DNA of 64,000 nt from Pseudomonas vanderleydeniana (lineage in GTDB: Bacteria > Pseudomonadota > Gammaproteobacteria > Pseudomonadales > Pseudomonadaceae). The stretch covers positions 2,840,001 through 2,904,000 of the forward strand of contig NZ_CP077093.1 in NCBI RefSeq assembly GCF_014268755.2, read 5' to 3'. Positions 46,650 through 56,032 of the stretch are shown piece after piece. Under the pieces are notes generated by a model that saw only the letters and a list, made by a program, of their open reading frames with translations, was not told the origin of the DNA and searched no databases. Every line of letters begins with the position of its first letter. Within the stretch, counting starts at the first letter, position 1. A program made the translations under genes and the position numbers.

Positions 46650-48008
46650 TCAGACGCTGAGCAGCAGGAACTCGCGCTCCCAGGAACTGATCACCCGCTT
46701 GAAGTTTTCGTGTTCGGCGCGCTTGACGGCCACGTAGCCACGTACGAACTGGCTGCCCAGGTAGCGGTCCAGGGTCGGGCAATCTTCCATGTGGGCCAGG
46801 GCGTCCTCGATGGTGATCGGCAGGCGCAGGTTGCGTCGCTCGTAGGCACGACCTTCCACCGGTGGGTTGGGCTCGATACCTTCGACCATGCCCAGGTAGC
46901 CGCACAGCAGGCTCGCGGCGATCGCCAGGTACGGGTTGGCGTCGGCGCCGGGCAGGCGGTTTTCCACGCGCATGGCGTCGGGGCTGGAAGTCGGTACGCG
47001 CAGGCCGACGGTACGGTTTTCCTCACCCCATTCGACGTTGACCGGTGCCGAGGTGTCCGGCAGGAAACGGCGGAACGAATTGACGTTGGGCGCGAACATC
47101 GGCAACACCTTGGGGATGTACTTCTGCAGGCCACCGATGTGATGCAGGAACAGCTCGCTCTTGGTGCCGTCGGCATTGACGAAGATCGGCTTGCCGGTGG
47201 CGATGTCGACCACGCTCTGGTGCAGGTGCATGGCACTGCCGGGTTCGTCGGCGATCGGCTTGGCCATGAAGGTGGCGGTGACATTGTGCTTGAGCGCCGC
47301 CTCGCGCAGGGTGCGCTTGAACACGGTGATCTGGTCGGCCAGGTCAAGGGCGTCGCCGTGGCGGAAGTTGATTTCCATCTGCGCCGGCCCGTCTTCGTGG
47401 ATCAAAGTGTCGAGGTCCAGGCCCTGGGCTTCGCACCAGTCGTAGACGTCCTCGAACAGCGGGTCGAACTCGTTGGCGGCGTCGATGGAGAATGACTGCC
47501 GGCCGCTTTCGGCGCGGCCCGACCGCCCCAGCGGGGCCTTGAGCGGCAGGTCCGGGTCTTCGCAGCGCTGGGTCAGGTAGAACTCCATCTCCGGCGCGAC
47601 GATCGGCTGCCAGCCCTTGTCGGTGTAGAGCTGCAGGACTTTCTTGAGGACGTTGCGTGGCGACAGTTCGATCGGGTTGCCCTGCTTGTCGAAGGTGTCG
47701 TGGATCACGATCGCGGTCGGTTCGATGGCCCATGGCACCAGGTAGATCGACGAGGCGTCGGGGCGACAGATCATGTCGATGTCGGCGGGGTCGAGCAGGT
47801 CGTAGTAGACGTCGTCCTCGACGAAGTCCCCGGTTACCGTTTGCAGCAGCACACTTTCCGGCAGGCGCATGCCTCGCTCATGCAGGAACTTGTTGGTGGG
47901 TGCGATCTTGCCGCGGGCGATGCCGGTCAGGTCGCTGACCACACATTCCACTTCGGTAATCTTGTGTTCTTTCAGCCAGGAGGACAGCTGATCGAAAGGG
48001 GCGTTCAT
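46650..48008 (-). CDS. Gamma-glutamylpolyamine synthetase (glutamine synthetase family, PuuA/PauA-like)
   Basis: Enzyme of 452 residues in the type I glutamine synthetase superfamily. Metal and substrate regions are VAPEMEFYLTQR, GPAQMEINFRHGDALDLADQ, FMAKPIADEPGSAMHLHQS and the ATP loop NRTVGLRVPTSSPDAMRVEN. Compared with GlnA it lacks the adenylylation-loop Tyr region, as in PuuA/PauA/SpuI. It joins glutamate to putrescine or a longer polyamine, the first step of the gamma-glutamyl route. Downstream of it are the binding protein and the oxidase. An AraC regulator lies divergently 172 bases away. Confidence 0.9.
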   Translation of the reverse strand: MNAPFDQLSSWLKEHKITEVECVVSDLTGIARGKIAPTNKFLHERGMRLPESVLLQTVTGDFVEDDVYYDLLDPADIDMICRPDASSIYLVPWAIEPTAIVIHDTFDKQGNPIELSPRNVLKKVLQLYTDKGWQPIVAPEMEFYLTQRCEDPDLPLKAPLGRSGRAESGRQSFSIDAANEFDPLFEDVYDWCEAQGLDLDTLIHEDGPAQMEINFRHGDALDLADQITVFKRTLREAALKHNVTATFMAKPIADEPGSAMHLHQSVVDIATGKPIFVNADGTKSELFLHHIGGLQKYIPKVLPMFAPNVNSFRRFLPDTSAPVNVEWGEENRTVGLRVPTSSPDAMRVENRLPGADANPYLAIAASLLCGYLGMVEGIEPNPPVEGRAYERRNLRLPITIEDALAHMEDCPTLDRYLGSQFVRGYVAVKRAEHENFKRVISSWEREFLLLSV

Positions 48009-48180
48009 AAGGACCTCGTCGTTGGTTTTATCGACGCCAGGTTGGCCCCTCCGCTTGCCTGTAAACGGCAGGAGGCTTCCCCTGTAGCGCGTTGGCGACT
48101 ATCTTGCTGTCAGCTGCGCGCTTCCATCTATCCACTTTTCCAACTCGAAGATGCACCAAAAAGGTGCGCAATGGTCTCCC

Positions 48181-49089
48181 ATGACAGAGCCAAATCCCTT
48201 GCGGGTCCAGGCGTTCAATACCGCCGACGTGACCGAACAGATCCGGGCCACGCCAGGTTGGGTCCAGCATTACCAGCAGATGTCGCCTGGGCATTTCGCC
48301 GGGCAGATTCGCTACCTGGACCTGCAGGGAGTGGAGATCTACGAGGAGTGCATGAACACCCGGGTGGAGCAGAACTTCAGTGCGCCAGCGGGGGCGCTGG
48401 CCTTCTGCTTCGATCGCAGTGACAACGCCCTGTACGTGCTCAACGGCGAGAGTCGCAATATCTGGATCACGCCGGAGAACTACCAGGAAGTGGCCGTGGT
48501 GTTCGGTCCGGAGTTCGTCCAGCACCAGGCACTGGACATTGCCCGCCTCGATGGCCTGTTCATGGCACCGCTCAACTCGCAGCAGAATGCCTTGTTCGGC
48601 CGCTGGCTGAGCGCAACCCTGACTCGCCTGGGCCAGACCCTCGACCCGCCGAGCCGGGAGGTGCTGGCCCAGCAGTTGCTCGATGACTGCCTGTACATCC
48701 TCGATAACGCCTGCGTGTGCCTGGACCGTGGTTCGTTGCAGCGGCGGGCAGAGGAGCGGGGCATCATGAAGCGCATTGGCGAGTGGGCGGCCGATACGCC
48801 CGAGGAGACCCTGAACCTGCTGGAGCTTGCCCAGGTCGCCGGCGTGCCGCTACGGCAGTTGCAGCATGCCTTCAAGGCATTCACCGGCATGACGCCGAGC
48901 CAATGGCTGCGCCTGCGTCGCCTGAATAGCGCGCGTCACGAACTGCTGCACGGCAAGGTGGAAAACACCGTTGCCGAAGTGGCGATGCATTGGTCGTTCT
49001 GGCATCTGGGGCGCTTTTCCAGCAGCTATCGCGCGTTGTTCCGCGAGTTGCCGAGCGAGACCTTGAAGCGCCGGCAGACGGGCCGCTGA
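48181..49089 (+). CDS. AraC-family regulator, probable control of the polyamine operon
   Basis: Regulator of 302 residues. A C-terminal AraC domain at about 195-295 holds LLELAQVAGVPLRQLQHAFK and FTGMTPSQWLRLRRLNSARH. The N-terminal part (block YLDLQGVEIYEECMNTRVEQ) is of the type found in AraC proteins beside ethanolamine and amine operons. It is divergent from the glutamine synthetase-like gene, sharing a 172-bp region. Two start codons are possible, 48151 and 48181; I use 48181 as closer to family length. Confidence 0.84.
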   Translation: MTEPNPLRVQAFNTADVTEQIRATPGWVQHYQQMSPGHFAGQIRYLDLQGVEIYEECMNTRVEQNFSAPAGALAFCFDRSDNALYVLNGESRNIWITPENYQEVAVVFGPEFVQHQALDIARLDGLFMAPLNSQQNALFGRWLSATLTRLGQTLDPPSREVLAQQLLDDCLYILDNACVCLDRGSLQRRAEERGIMKRIGEWAADTPEETLNLLELAQVAGVPLRQLQHAFKAFTGMTPSQWLRLRRLNSARHELLHGKVENTVAEVAMHWSFWHLGRFSSSYRALFRELPSETLKRRQTGR

Positions 49090-49097
49090 GAAGGGGG

Positions 49098-49499
49098 TCA
49101 GATACCACCCAGCAGGTCGTGGGCGTTGAGCAGGTCGTAGGCGATTTCCGGGCGTTTTTCCAGGCCGCGGCGGATCGCTGCCGGGATCGACTGGCGGGTC
49201 TTGCGGCACAGGCCCGGCAGCTCTTCGATGTGAATGCCGATACCGCGCATGGTCCGGACCTCGTTGGGGCCGGGTGCGATGGTCAGGCGAATACCCAGCT
49301 GTTCGTACATTCGCTGCTGCATGCGTTCGAGGTCGGCAAGGCTCTTGAGGTCTTCGAGGCGTTCGAGCAGGATTTTTTCTTCCTGGCGGGTCAGGCGCAG
49401 GATCCGGATATCGGTACCGGGGGTCTCCAACAGCCGATCCCGCTCGCAGTTGCAGGCGCCGGGAGGACAAGGCTGGCGGAGCGGAGGCAGGGTGTTCAT
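49098..49499 (-). CDS. Hypothetical protein with N-terminal Cys cluster
   Basis: Protein of 133 residues. It starts MNTLPPLRQPCPPGACNCER, whose CPPGAC-x-C arrangement could bind a metal, then RDRLLETPGTDIRILRLTRQ and a helical part EEKILLERLEDLKSLADLER, ending PEIAYDLLNAHDLLGGI. No transmembrane part. I recognise the sequence type as conserved in pseudomonads but no function. Its 3' end is 8 bases from the convergent AraC gene. Confidence 0.7.
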   Translation of the reverse strand: MNTLPPLRQPCPPGACNCERDRLLETPGTDIRILRLTRQEEKILLERLEDLKSLADLERMQQRMYEQLGIRLTIAPGPNEVRTMRGIGIHIEELPGLCRKTRQSIPAAIRRGLEKRPEIAYDLLNAHDLLGGI

Positions 49500-49588
49500 G
49501 ATCTCCGATCATAGCCAAGTGCGAGGGCTTTTGCCCATGGGGCAGGGCACCTGCCGTTTCCGGCGGCAGGTGCGTCAGGCGTCGATCG

Positions 49589-50758
49589 CTATTGCAGTTT
49601 TTCTACCGCACCGAGTACCTCGTACGCGGCCTTGACCCGGGCCGGGTTCGGGTAGTTCTTGTTGGCCAGCAGCACGATGCCGATGTTTTTCGCCGGAATG
49701 TAGGCCACGTAGGCGCCAAAGCCGTTGGTAGCGCCGGTCTTGTTGACCCAGCTATTGGCGCGTGGCGGTTGTGGTGCCTTGAACCAGTCGAGCTGCTGCG
49801 GCTCGAGCATCTTGTACGAGTTGCCCTCGAGCAGAGTGTCGAGCTTGGCCGGGTACGGGTAGAACTCCCAACCCAGGCCCTGGATAGTGTCACCGAACTG
49901 GTAGTACCCGGCGTGGGTCGAGGCGATGGCCTGTTGCAGGGGCTTCTCGAGCTGCTGGGGCTGCATGTTCACCTGGACGTAGCGCAGCAGGTCGCTGGAG
50001 GTGGTCTTGATGCCATAGGCCTCCGAGTCCAGTGCGCCAGGGCCGACCCGCGATGGGCGGTCGTCCTTGGTATAGCCCTGGGCATAGCGGTTCATCTGGT
50101 CCTTGGGCACCTTGAGGTAGGTGTGCTGAAGGCCCAGTTTGGGCAGCAGGTTCTTTTCCATCAGGTCGTCGAATGGCTGGCCCAGGCTTCTGGCAGCCAC
50201 ATAGCCGAACAGGCCGATACTCGGGTTGGAATACTGGCGGCGCGCGCCGGCGGGGTAGGCCGGCTTCCAGTGCTGGAAGTATCTCATCATCTTGTCGGTG
50301 CTATCGGCATCGTCCGGGAACTGCAGCGGCAACCCGCCAGGCGTATAGGTGCCCAGGTTGAGCACGCTGATCCTGTCGAACGCGCTGCCACGCAGTTCGG
50401 GCAGGTAATGGCTGGTGTTCTCCGAGAGTGACAGCTTGCCCTGGGCCACGGCGTAGGCCGCAAGCGTGGCATTGAAGGTCTTGCTGATCGAACCGATTTC
50501 AAACAGCGTGTTTTCTGTAACAGGCTGTTTGTCGGTCTTGGAGCTGACACCGTAGTTAAAGTAATGTGCCTTGCCATTGATGAGCACAGCCACGGCCATG
50601 CCGGGAATGCCCTGTTCCTGCATGATCGGCTGAATCGCGGCATCCACCACGGCCTTGAGTGGGTCGGCTGGCGTCTCGGCGGCAACGCTGTGCCCACTGG
50701 CGAACAGGCACAGGGTGCTCATGAACAATGTGCTATGAAGTCGGGTTTTTTTCAGCAT
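49589..50758 (-). CDS. ampC: Class C beta-lactamase AmpC
   Basis: Serine beta-lactamase of 389 residues, signal peptide about 27 residues. Catalytic motifs: S90-I-S-K93 (SxxK), Y177-S-N179 (YxN) and K341-T-G343. These are the three boxes of class C, and the gene is divergent from ampR. Start at 50758 chosen because it gives the standard signal peptide. It hydrolyses cephalosporins in the periplasm. Expression is expected to be induced through AmpR by cell-wall fragments. Confidence 0.94.
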   Translation of the reverse strand: MLKKTRLHSTLFMSTLCLFASGHSVAAETPADPLKAVVDAAIQPIMQEQGIPGMAVAVLINGKAHYFNYGVSSKTDKQPVTENTLFEIGSISKTFNATLAAYAVAQGKLSLSENTSHYLPELRGSAFDRISVLNLGTYTPGGLPLQFPDDADSTDKMMRYFQHWKPAYPAGARRQYSNPSIGLFGYVAARSLGQPFDDLMEKNLLPKLGLQHTYLKVPKDQMNRYAQGYTKDDRPSRVGPGALDSEAYGIKTTSSDLLRYVQVNMQPQQLEKPLQQAIASTHAGYYQFGDTIQGLGWEFYPYPAKLDTLLEGNSYKMLEPQQLDWFKAPQPPRANSWVNKTGATNGFGAYVAYIPAKNIGIVLLANKNYPNPARVKAAYEVLGAVEKLQ

Positions 50759-50954
50759 AATCGGGCAGTTTCCATGATCTTGATTTTTTCCCGCATCCTC
50801 TCGGGCTGCGCTGTCGTTCACTTCCAGGCCATTGGGCGTGATGATCGACTGGCTGGAGCCGCAGTTGCGGTGCGAGGCCCAATCTAGGCGATGAGCCCAC
50901 TGCGGACAAACGATGAAATTTCGGATTAGCCATTAGAAAAACTAGGAGCTAGGT
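50759..50954. promoter_or_regulatory. ampC-ampR divergent control region
   Basis: 196 bp between the two divergent starts. It contains the 8-bp palindrome GAAATTTC at 50915-50922 in an AT-rich stretch CGATGAAATTTCGGATTAGC, a candidate AmpR operator of LysR type, about 33 bases before the ampR start. The exact operator was not derived. Confidence 0.5.
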
Positions 50955-51839
50955 ATGGTCCGGCCTCACTTGCCGCTCAATGCCCTGCGGGCTTTCGAAG
51001 CCTCGGCGCGTCACTTGAGTTTTACCCGGGCGGCGGTCGAGTTGTGCGTGACACAGGCGGCGGTCAGCCATCAGGTCAAGAGTCTCGAAGAGCAGTTGAA
51101 GGTCGCGCTGTTCAAGCGCCTGCCCCGTGGCCTGATGTTGACGGCCGAGGGTGAAAGCCTGCTGCCGGTACTGTGCGAGTCGTTCGACCGCATCGCCCTG
51201 GCCCTGGGGCGGTTCGACGGCGGGCATTACCGGGAGGTGCTGACGGTAGGAGCGGTGGGGACATTCGCCGTGGGTTGGTTGTTGCCGCGACTGGCGGATT
51301 TTCGCGAGCGCCACCCGTTCATCGACCTGCGTCTTTCCACCAACAACAACCGGGTCGACGTGGCGGCCGAAGGGCTCGACTTCGCCATCCGCTTCGGTAC
51401 GGGAGCCTGGCATGGCGTCGAGGCCATGCGTTTGCTGGAAGCGCCGCTGTCGGTGCTGTGCACGGCGCAGATCGCCCGGCAACTGCAGTCTCCGGCGGAT
51501 GTCCTGAAGCAGACGCTGTTACGTTCCTACCGCACCGATGAGTGGCCCGAATGGTTCGAGAACGCCGGCCTGCCGGCCAACAGCCTGGTCGCCAACAGTG
51601 TCGTCTTCGACTCGTCGCTGGCGATGATGGAGGCAGCGTTACAGGGGGCAGGGGTGGCCCTGGCTCCGCCGATGATGTTCTCCCGGCAGTTGGATGCCGG
51701 TGATATCCGGCAGCCGTTCGATATCGGTATCGTTACGGGCAGTTATTGGCTGACAAGGTTGCAGTCACGCACTGAGACGTCGGCGATGGCGGTTTTCCGT
51801 GACTGGTTGATTGGGCAACTGGATCGGCTCGCTGTATGA
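50955..51839 (+). CDS. ampR: AmpR, LysR-type regulator of ampC
   Basis: Regulator of 294 residues. The N-terminal 60 residues MVRPHLPLNALRAFEASARH and SFTRAAVELCVTQAAVSHQV are nearly identical, from memory, to P. aeruginosa AmpR, and the rest follows the same pattern (DFAIRFGTGAWHG, SVVFDSSLAMMEAALQGAGV). AmpR binds UDP-MurNAc-pentapeptide as repressor state and 1,6-anhydro-muropeptides as activator state. Divergent from ampC, as in all known AmpR systems. It follows CTAGGAGCTAGGT, a good ribosome site. Confidence 0.95.
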   Translation: MVRPHLPLNALRAFEASARHLSFTRAAVELCVTQAAVSHQVKSLEEQLKVALFKRLPRGLMLTAEGESLLPVLCESFDRIALALGRFDGGHYREVLTVGAVGTFAVGWLLPRLADFRERHPFIDLRLSTNNNRVDVAAEGLDFAIRFGTGAWHGVEAMRLLEAPLSVLCTAQIARQLQSPADVLKQTLLRSYRTDEWPEWFENAGLPANSLVANSVVFDSSLAMMEAALQGAGVALAPPMMFSRQLDAGDIRQPFDIGIVTGSYWLTRLQSRTETSAMAVFRDWLIGQLDRLAV

Positions 51840-51918
51840 GCATCGACACGACAGGCGGCATTGGACCGGGTGCTCCAGGCCAGGAATGGCCAGTTGTGAG
51901 TCTGCTACCGCCAGGTGC

Positions 51919-51987
51919 TCAGGCGTGGATCAACGCAACGGCGAAAGAGACGACGATGGCGCAGGCGATGGCCAGGTTCAGGTTCAT
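51919..51987 (-). CDS. Possible 22-residue membrane peptide
   Basis: Reads MNLNLAIACAIVVSFAVALI then HA and stop: one clean hydrophobic helix with no charged residue before the His. It sits alone in the 272-bp gap between ampR and the coiled-coil gene. No good ribosome site. Could be a real small membrane peptide or chance in GC-rich DNA. Confidence 0.25.
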   Translation of the reverse strand: MNLNLAIACAIVVSFAVALIHA

Positions 51988-52111
51988 GGTGGAGCATCCG
52001 GCAGGTGGTTGAGGTGGCTTATCCTGCCGGGAGCGGATGCAAATAAAAAATTCTGTTTTGCGATTTGAATGATCAAGCGAAATGATGATTCAACCGCTCT
52101 AGCCTGAAGGT

Positions 52112-52606
52112 TCAGCGTGTCAGCAGGTCGAACGCCAGCTTGATCAGCGGTATCGCGACACAGACGATGATCAGGCCAATCTGCCAACGCATCACATTGA
52201 TCTGCGACTGCAACCCGGACATCGACAAACGAAGATCGGCTCCCTGCTGTTGTATCGATAGGCGAAGTTCGCTGCCCTGTTCGCTGATCAGGGTGCGCAG
52301 CTCATGGTTCTGTTCCTTGATCATGGTGCGTAGTTCGTGGTTCTGCTCCTTGATCATGGTGCGTAGTTCGTGACCCTGCTCCCTGATCGTGGCACGCAGC
52401 TCATGCACCTCTTCACTCATCAGGTTACGCAGATCCTTGCCCTGTTCGGTGATCGATGCCTGCAGGCGGTCCTCGGTTTGTTGCAGGTCGGATTTTGACG
52501 CAAGATTCTGCACTTCGGCCTCCCAGGCATCTGCCGCTGCCTTGGCTTTTTCGGGTGGGGCGCTGGCTGCGGTCAGCGCCTCGTATAGGCTCAGGGATAG
52601 GTTCAT
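52112..52606 (-). CDS. Coiled-coil membrane-anchored protein with 11-residue repeats
   Basis: Protein of 164 residues of DUF1640/CCDC90-like build. N-terminal helix, then a coiled coil at about 55-130 made of 11-residue units such as EQGHELRTMIK, EQNHELRTMIK and EQNHELRTLIS, and a C-terminal membrane helix (VMRWQIGLIIVCVAIPLIKL). The 33-bp DNA units at about 52300-52400 are nearly identical, so the repeat number can vary. Start at 52606 because AGGAG lies 5 bases upstream. Function unknown. Confidence 0.8.
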   Translation of the reverse strand: MNLSLSLYEALTAASAPPEKAKAAADAWEAEVQNLASKSDLQQTEDRLQASITEQGKDLRNLMSEEVHELRATIREQGHELRTMIKEQNHELRTMIKEQNHELRTLISEQGSELRLSIQQQGADLRLSMSGLQSQINVMRWQIGLIIVCVAIPLIKLAFDLLTR

Positions 52607-52837
52607 CATTGCTCCTGCGATAGACGATAGCGACTCGGGAGCGATAGTCGATTCAAACTGGCAAGAGCTGATAGTCAGGTCGTTCTTCAGATCTTGTAGG
52701 TAATTACCTAGCTTTTTGCATGCAAATAAACGAAGCGTGCGGCTCCACAGAAACATCTTTCATTGACCTGGGCGTCCCCGAGTCGTCTGCAAGGCAGCAT
52801 AATGCCGCGACCTTTCTCCCTCTGGCGCCTCGTACCG

Positions 52838-53368
52838 ATGTTCGAAATCAAACCGTTCAACCCCGAAACCTATCGACAGCAGACCCGCCGTAGCACCCTG
52901 ATCATTGCGGCGGTCTTTGTTGCGCTGGCCATGCTGCTGTCCGGGCTGGCGGTGATGCTGTTCGGCACGCCGGGTGGCGACAACTTCCGTTTCAATGCGG
53001 GTGGGGTCCTGGCTGCCGTGCTGGTGATGACGCTGCTGATGCGCCAGGTCTTCTGGTCACAGCCCTGGATGGCGGCGGCTGTCTACGGTTGGCAGCTCAA
53101 GCGCAGCCTGATGCGCGTCACCAACCTCATGCACCGGGTGAAGGCCGGGGTCCTGGCTGGTGATCCATCGGCGATGAAGCTGCTGCGTTTCTATCACCTG
53201 GGGTTGAACCAGATGCATCAGTTGGACGGCAATACCAGCAGCCTCGACCAGATGGCGGCGGAGGTCGAGCAGCACAAGGCCGCGATGCAGGCACTGGGAC
53301 TCGATCCCGACTGTACCCGGCTTGACCCGCAATGGCTGGAGCAGGTCAAGGACATGCCTGCGCGGTGA
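52838..53368 (+). CDS. DUF3087 membrane protein
   Basis: Protein of 176 residues with two membrane helices at about 20-70 (STLIIAAVFVALAMLLSGLA, LAAVLVMTLLMRQVF) and a soluble helical C-terminal half (KLLRFYHLGLNQMHQLDGNT). The opening MFEIKPFNPETYRQQTRR is the typical DUF3087 start, so I place the ATG at 52838 rather than at 52763 or 52802. Role unknown. Confidence 0.78.
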   Translation: MFEIKPFNPETYRQQTRRSTLIIAAVFVALAMLLSGLAVMLFGTPGGDNFRFNAGGVLAAVLVMTLLMRQVFWSQPWMAAAVYGWQLKRSLMRVTNLMHRVKAGVLAGDPSAMKLLRFYHLGLNQMHQLDGNTSSLDQMAAEVEQHKAAMQALGLDPDCTRLDPQWLEQVKDMPAR

Positions 53369-53461
53369 GGCAGAACATGTGACGCAGGTACCTCGCAACG
53401 CCTTCTATAAGATAGAGTCGGCGACTACGTCGATGTACCTCATTCGAGAACCGAGTCCTAC

Positions 53462-54817
53462 ATGCAGCCACATCCGCAACGCCCTTTGTGGCAGGTCTAT
53501 CTGTTTTTCCTGGCGCCGATGGTGCTGTCCAACTTCCTGCAATCGTTCTCCGGCACCCTGAACAGCATCTACATCGGTCAGATGCTGGGTACCGAGGCGT
53601 TGGCCGCGGTGTCCGGGATGTTCCCGGTGGTGTTTTTTTTCATCGCCCTGATCATCGGCCTGGGGGCGGGCGCGTCGGTGCTGATCGGCCAAGCCTGGGG
53701 CGCACGCGAGCCGCATACGGTCAAGGCTGTCGTGGGCGCGACATTGACCCTGGGGGTGCTGATCGGGCTGGTGGCGGCCGTGCTCGGGAGCATTTTTGCC
53801 CGGCCAGCGCTGCAAGGGCTGGGGACGCCCGTCGATGTCCTCGACGATGCGGTGGGCTACGCGCGGGTGATGATGCTGATCATGCCGCTGTTGCTGGTCT
53901 TCATCCTCTTCACTCAACTGCTGCGTGGCATCAGTGACACACTGTCGCCGTTGCTGGCGCTGCTGGTGTCCACCGGGATTGGCCTGGTGCTGACCCCGGC
54001 GCTGATCCGTGGCTGGCTGGGGCTGCCGCAAATGGGCATTCAGAGTGCCGCACTGGCCGGCCTGGCGAGTACCGCCTGCTCCATGCTGTTCCTGGGCTTG
54101 CGCCTGCGCTACAAGCGCAGCGTCATGGCGCCGGATCGCCAGATGCTGGCGGCGATGCGACTGGACCGGAAGATCCTCGGCAAGGTCCTGCGTATCGGCC
54201 TGCCGACGGGCCTGCAGATGATCGTGCTGTCGTTGTCCGAGCTGGTGATCCTGGCGTTGGTCAACCAGCATGGCTCGCAGGCGACCGCGGCTTATGGGGC
54301 GGTCACGCAGATCGTCAACTATGTACAGTTCCCGGCGTTGTCGATTGCCATCACTGCCTCGATCCTGGGGGCGCAGGCTATTGGCGCCGGACGCCTGGAG
54401 CGCATCGGGCCGATCCTGCGTACGGGCATGCTGATCAATACCTGCCTGACCGGTGGGCTGGTCGTTCTCGGCTATGGCTTGTCCCATTGGTTGCTGGGGC
54501 TGTTCATCACCGATTCTGCTACCCGGGCAACCGCCGAGCATCTGTTGCACATCATGCTCTGGAGCTTGCTGATCTTCGGTTTCCAGGCCCTGATCGGCGG
54601 GATCATGCGCGCCAGCGGCACGGTGATGGTGCCGGTGTTGATCATCATTTTCTGCATCGTTGGCATAGAGCTGCCGGTGGCCTACCTGCTCGATGCCCGG
54701 TTGGGACTCGAAGGGGTGTGGATGGCATTTCCGGCCGCCTACATCGGCATGCTGTTGCTGCAGATCGCCTATTACCAGTTGGTCTGGCGACACAAGCGGA
54801 TCGAGCGCCTGGTTTGA
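53462..54817 (+). CDS. MATE-family multidrug efflux transporter
   Basis: Inner-membrane antiporter of 451 residues, 12 helices in two bundles. FLAPMVLSNFLQSFSGTLNS and YIGQMLGTEALAAVSGMFPV open the first bundle, and RIGLPTGLQMIVLSLSELV begins the second, as in the NorM/DinF type. The family exports cationic drugs with H+ or Na+. Convergent with the MFS gene, 18 bases away. No regulator adjacent. Confidence 0.9.
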   Translation: MQPHPQRPLWQVYLFFLAPMVLSNFLQSFSGTLNSIYIGQMLGTEALAAVSGMFPVVFFFIALIIGLGAGASVLIGQAWGAREPHTVKAVVGATLTLGVLIGLVAAVLGSIFARPALQGLGTPVDVLDDAVGYARVMMLIMPLLLVFILFTQLLRGISDTLSPLLALLVSTGIGLVLTPALIRGWLGLPQMGIQSAALAGLASTACSMLFLGLRLRYKRSVMAPDRQMLAAMRLDRKILGKVLRIGLPTGLQMIVLSLSELVILALVNQHGSQATAAYGAVTQIVNYVQFPALSIAITASILGAQAIGAGRLERIGPILRTGMLINTCLTGGLVVLGYGLSHWLLGLFITDSATRATAEHLLHIMLWSLLIFGFQALIGGIMRASGTVMVPVLIIIFCIVGIELPVAYLLDARLGLEGVWMAFPAAYIGMLLLQIAYYQLVWRHKRIERLV

Positions 54818-54835
54818 TCGCCAGGCGTTCAGGCG

Positions 54836-56032
54836 CTATCGCCGCCCCGCTGGAAAACCATGCTGGCGGGCTGCCCAGGTGATCAGCAGCGCCGGCAGCA
54901 GCCAGGCCAGCAGGGACCAGGGAATGGAGGCCGCGCCGAACCTGTCCAGAAGTAGCGCACCGATCATTCCACTGCTGGCGAACGCCAGGTTGAAGGCGGT
55001 CACCAGCATCGATTGTGCGGTATCGGCCGCTTTGCCAGCCGCGTCAGCCAGTGCCGTCTGCAGCAGTGTCGGCGCGCCACTGAAACTCAGACCCCAGAAC
55101 ACCACGCCAACATAGAGGATTGGCGTCGAGCCGTGCGGCAGGCCCAGGATCAGCGCCACGCCGGCGAAGGTGCAGAGGCTGAGCAGCACCAGTCGGCGCA
55201 GCCAGCGGTCAACCAGCAGGCCGACCAGCCAGATGCCACACATTGCCGAGACGCCGAACACCAGCAGTACATGCTCCAGCGAGATGTCCGGGCTGGTCCG
55301 CTCCAGGAAGGGGGCGATGTAGGTGTAGAGGCTGTAGTGCGCCATGATCCAGAGCCAGACCACCAGCAACACCGGTCGTACACCCGCTATATTCAGCACC
55401 CGGCGCAGGGAATGGTCTTGGGTGGATGCCGTGGATGGGGTTTGCGCAACACCCAGCCTGATCCAGAACATCGCCCCCAGGCTCAGCGCCGACAACAGGG
55501 CGAAGATCGTTCTCCAGTCCACCCAGTGGGTGAGCCAGGTGCCGAGGGGGACGCCCAGCGCGAGCGCCAGGGGGATACCCAGCATGGCCAGGGCCATGGC
55601 TCGACCTTGCAGTGGAACCTCGACCATGCTCCGTGCGCAACTGGCGAGCAGGCTCCAGGCCAGGCCAGTGGCGGCACCGATCAGCAGGCGGGCCAACAGG
55701 GTCAGTCCGTAGGAGGACGATCCCGCACTCAGTGCGTTGCCCAGGCAAAACACGGCGAGTGTCAGGAGCAGCAGGGTGCGTCTTGCGCAACCCTGCGTCG
55801 CGCGTGTCAGGGGAATTGCCGCCAGTCCCGAACCCAGGGCGCACAGGGTCACCCATTGGCCTGCCAGGGGCTCGGAGACATCCAGGCCCCTGGCGATCTG
55901 GGGCAGCAGTCCGGCGGGTACGGTTTCGTTGGCGGTGGCGATGAAGCTGGTCAGGGTCAGCGCCAGCAGGCGCATGACCGGCAGGCGAGTCGCGATGAGT
56001 GGTGGCTGGCTTGCGAGCACGGATCGGTTCAT
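54836..56032 (-). CDS. MFS transporter, drug:H+ antiporter type
   Basis: Membrane protein of 398 residues with 12 predicted helices. It has the TM1 region TLTSFIATANETVPAGLLPQ (the TE-VPAGLL block of DHA1 family efflux pumps) and LLIGAATGLAWSLLASCARS with a motif C-like region in helix 5 (LALALGVPLGTWLTHWVDWR). Likely efflux of a small solute, arabinose-type or drug. The first gene of no operon; the 215-bp gap to the next gene holds both divergent promoters. Confidence 0.85.
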   Translation of the reverse strand: MNRSVLASQPPLIATRLPVMRLLALTLTSFIATANETVPAGLLPQIARGLDVSEPLAGQWVTLCALGSGLAAIPLTRATQGCARRTLLLLTLAVFCLGNALSAGSSSYGLTLLARLLIGAATGLAWSLLASCARSMVEVPLQGRAMALAMLGIPLALALGVPLGTWLTHWVDWRTIFALLSALSLGAMFWIRLGVAQTPSTASTQDHSLRRVLNIAGVRPVLLVVWLWIMAHYSLYTYIAPFLERTSPDISLEHVLLVFGVSAMCGIWLVGLLVDRWLRRLVLLSLCTFAGVALILGLPHGSTPILYVGVVFWGLSFSGAPTLLQTALADAAGKAADTAQSMLVTAFNLAFASSGMIGALLLDRFGAASIPWSLLAWLLPALLITWAARQHGFPAGRR

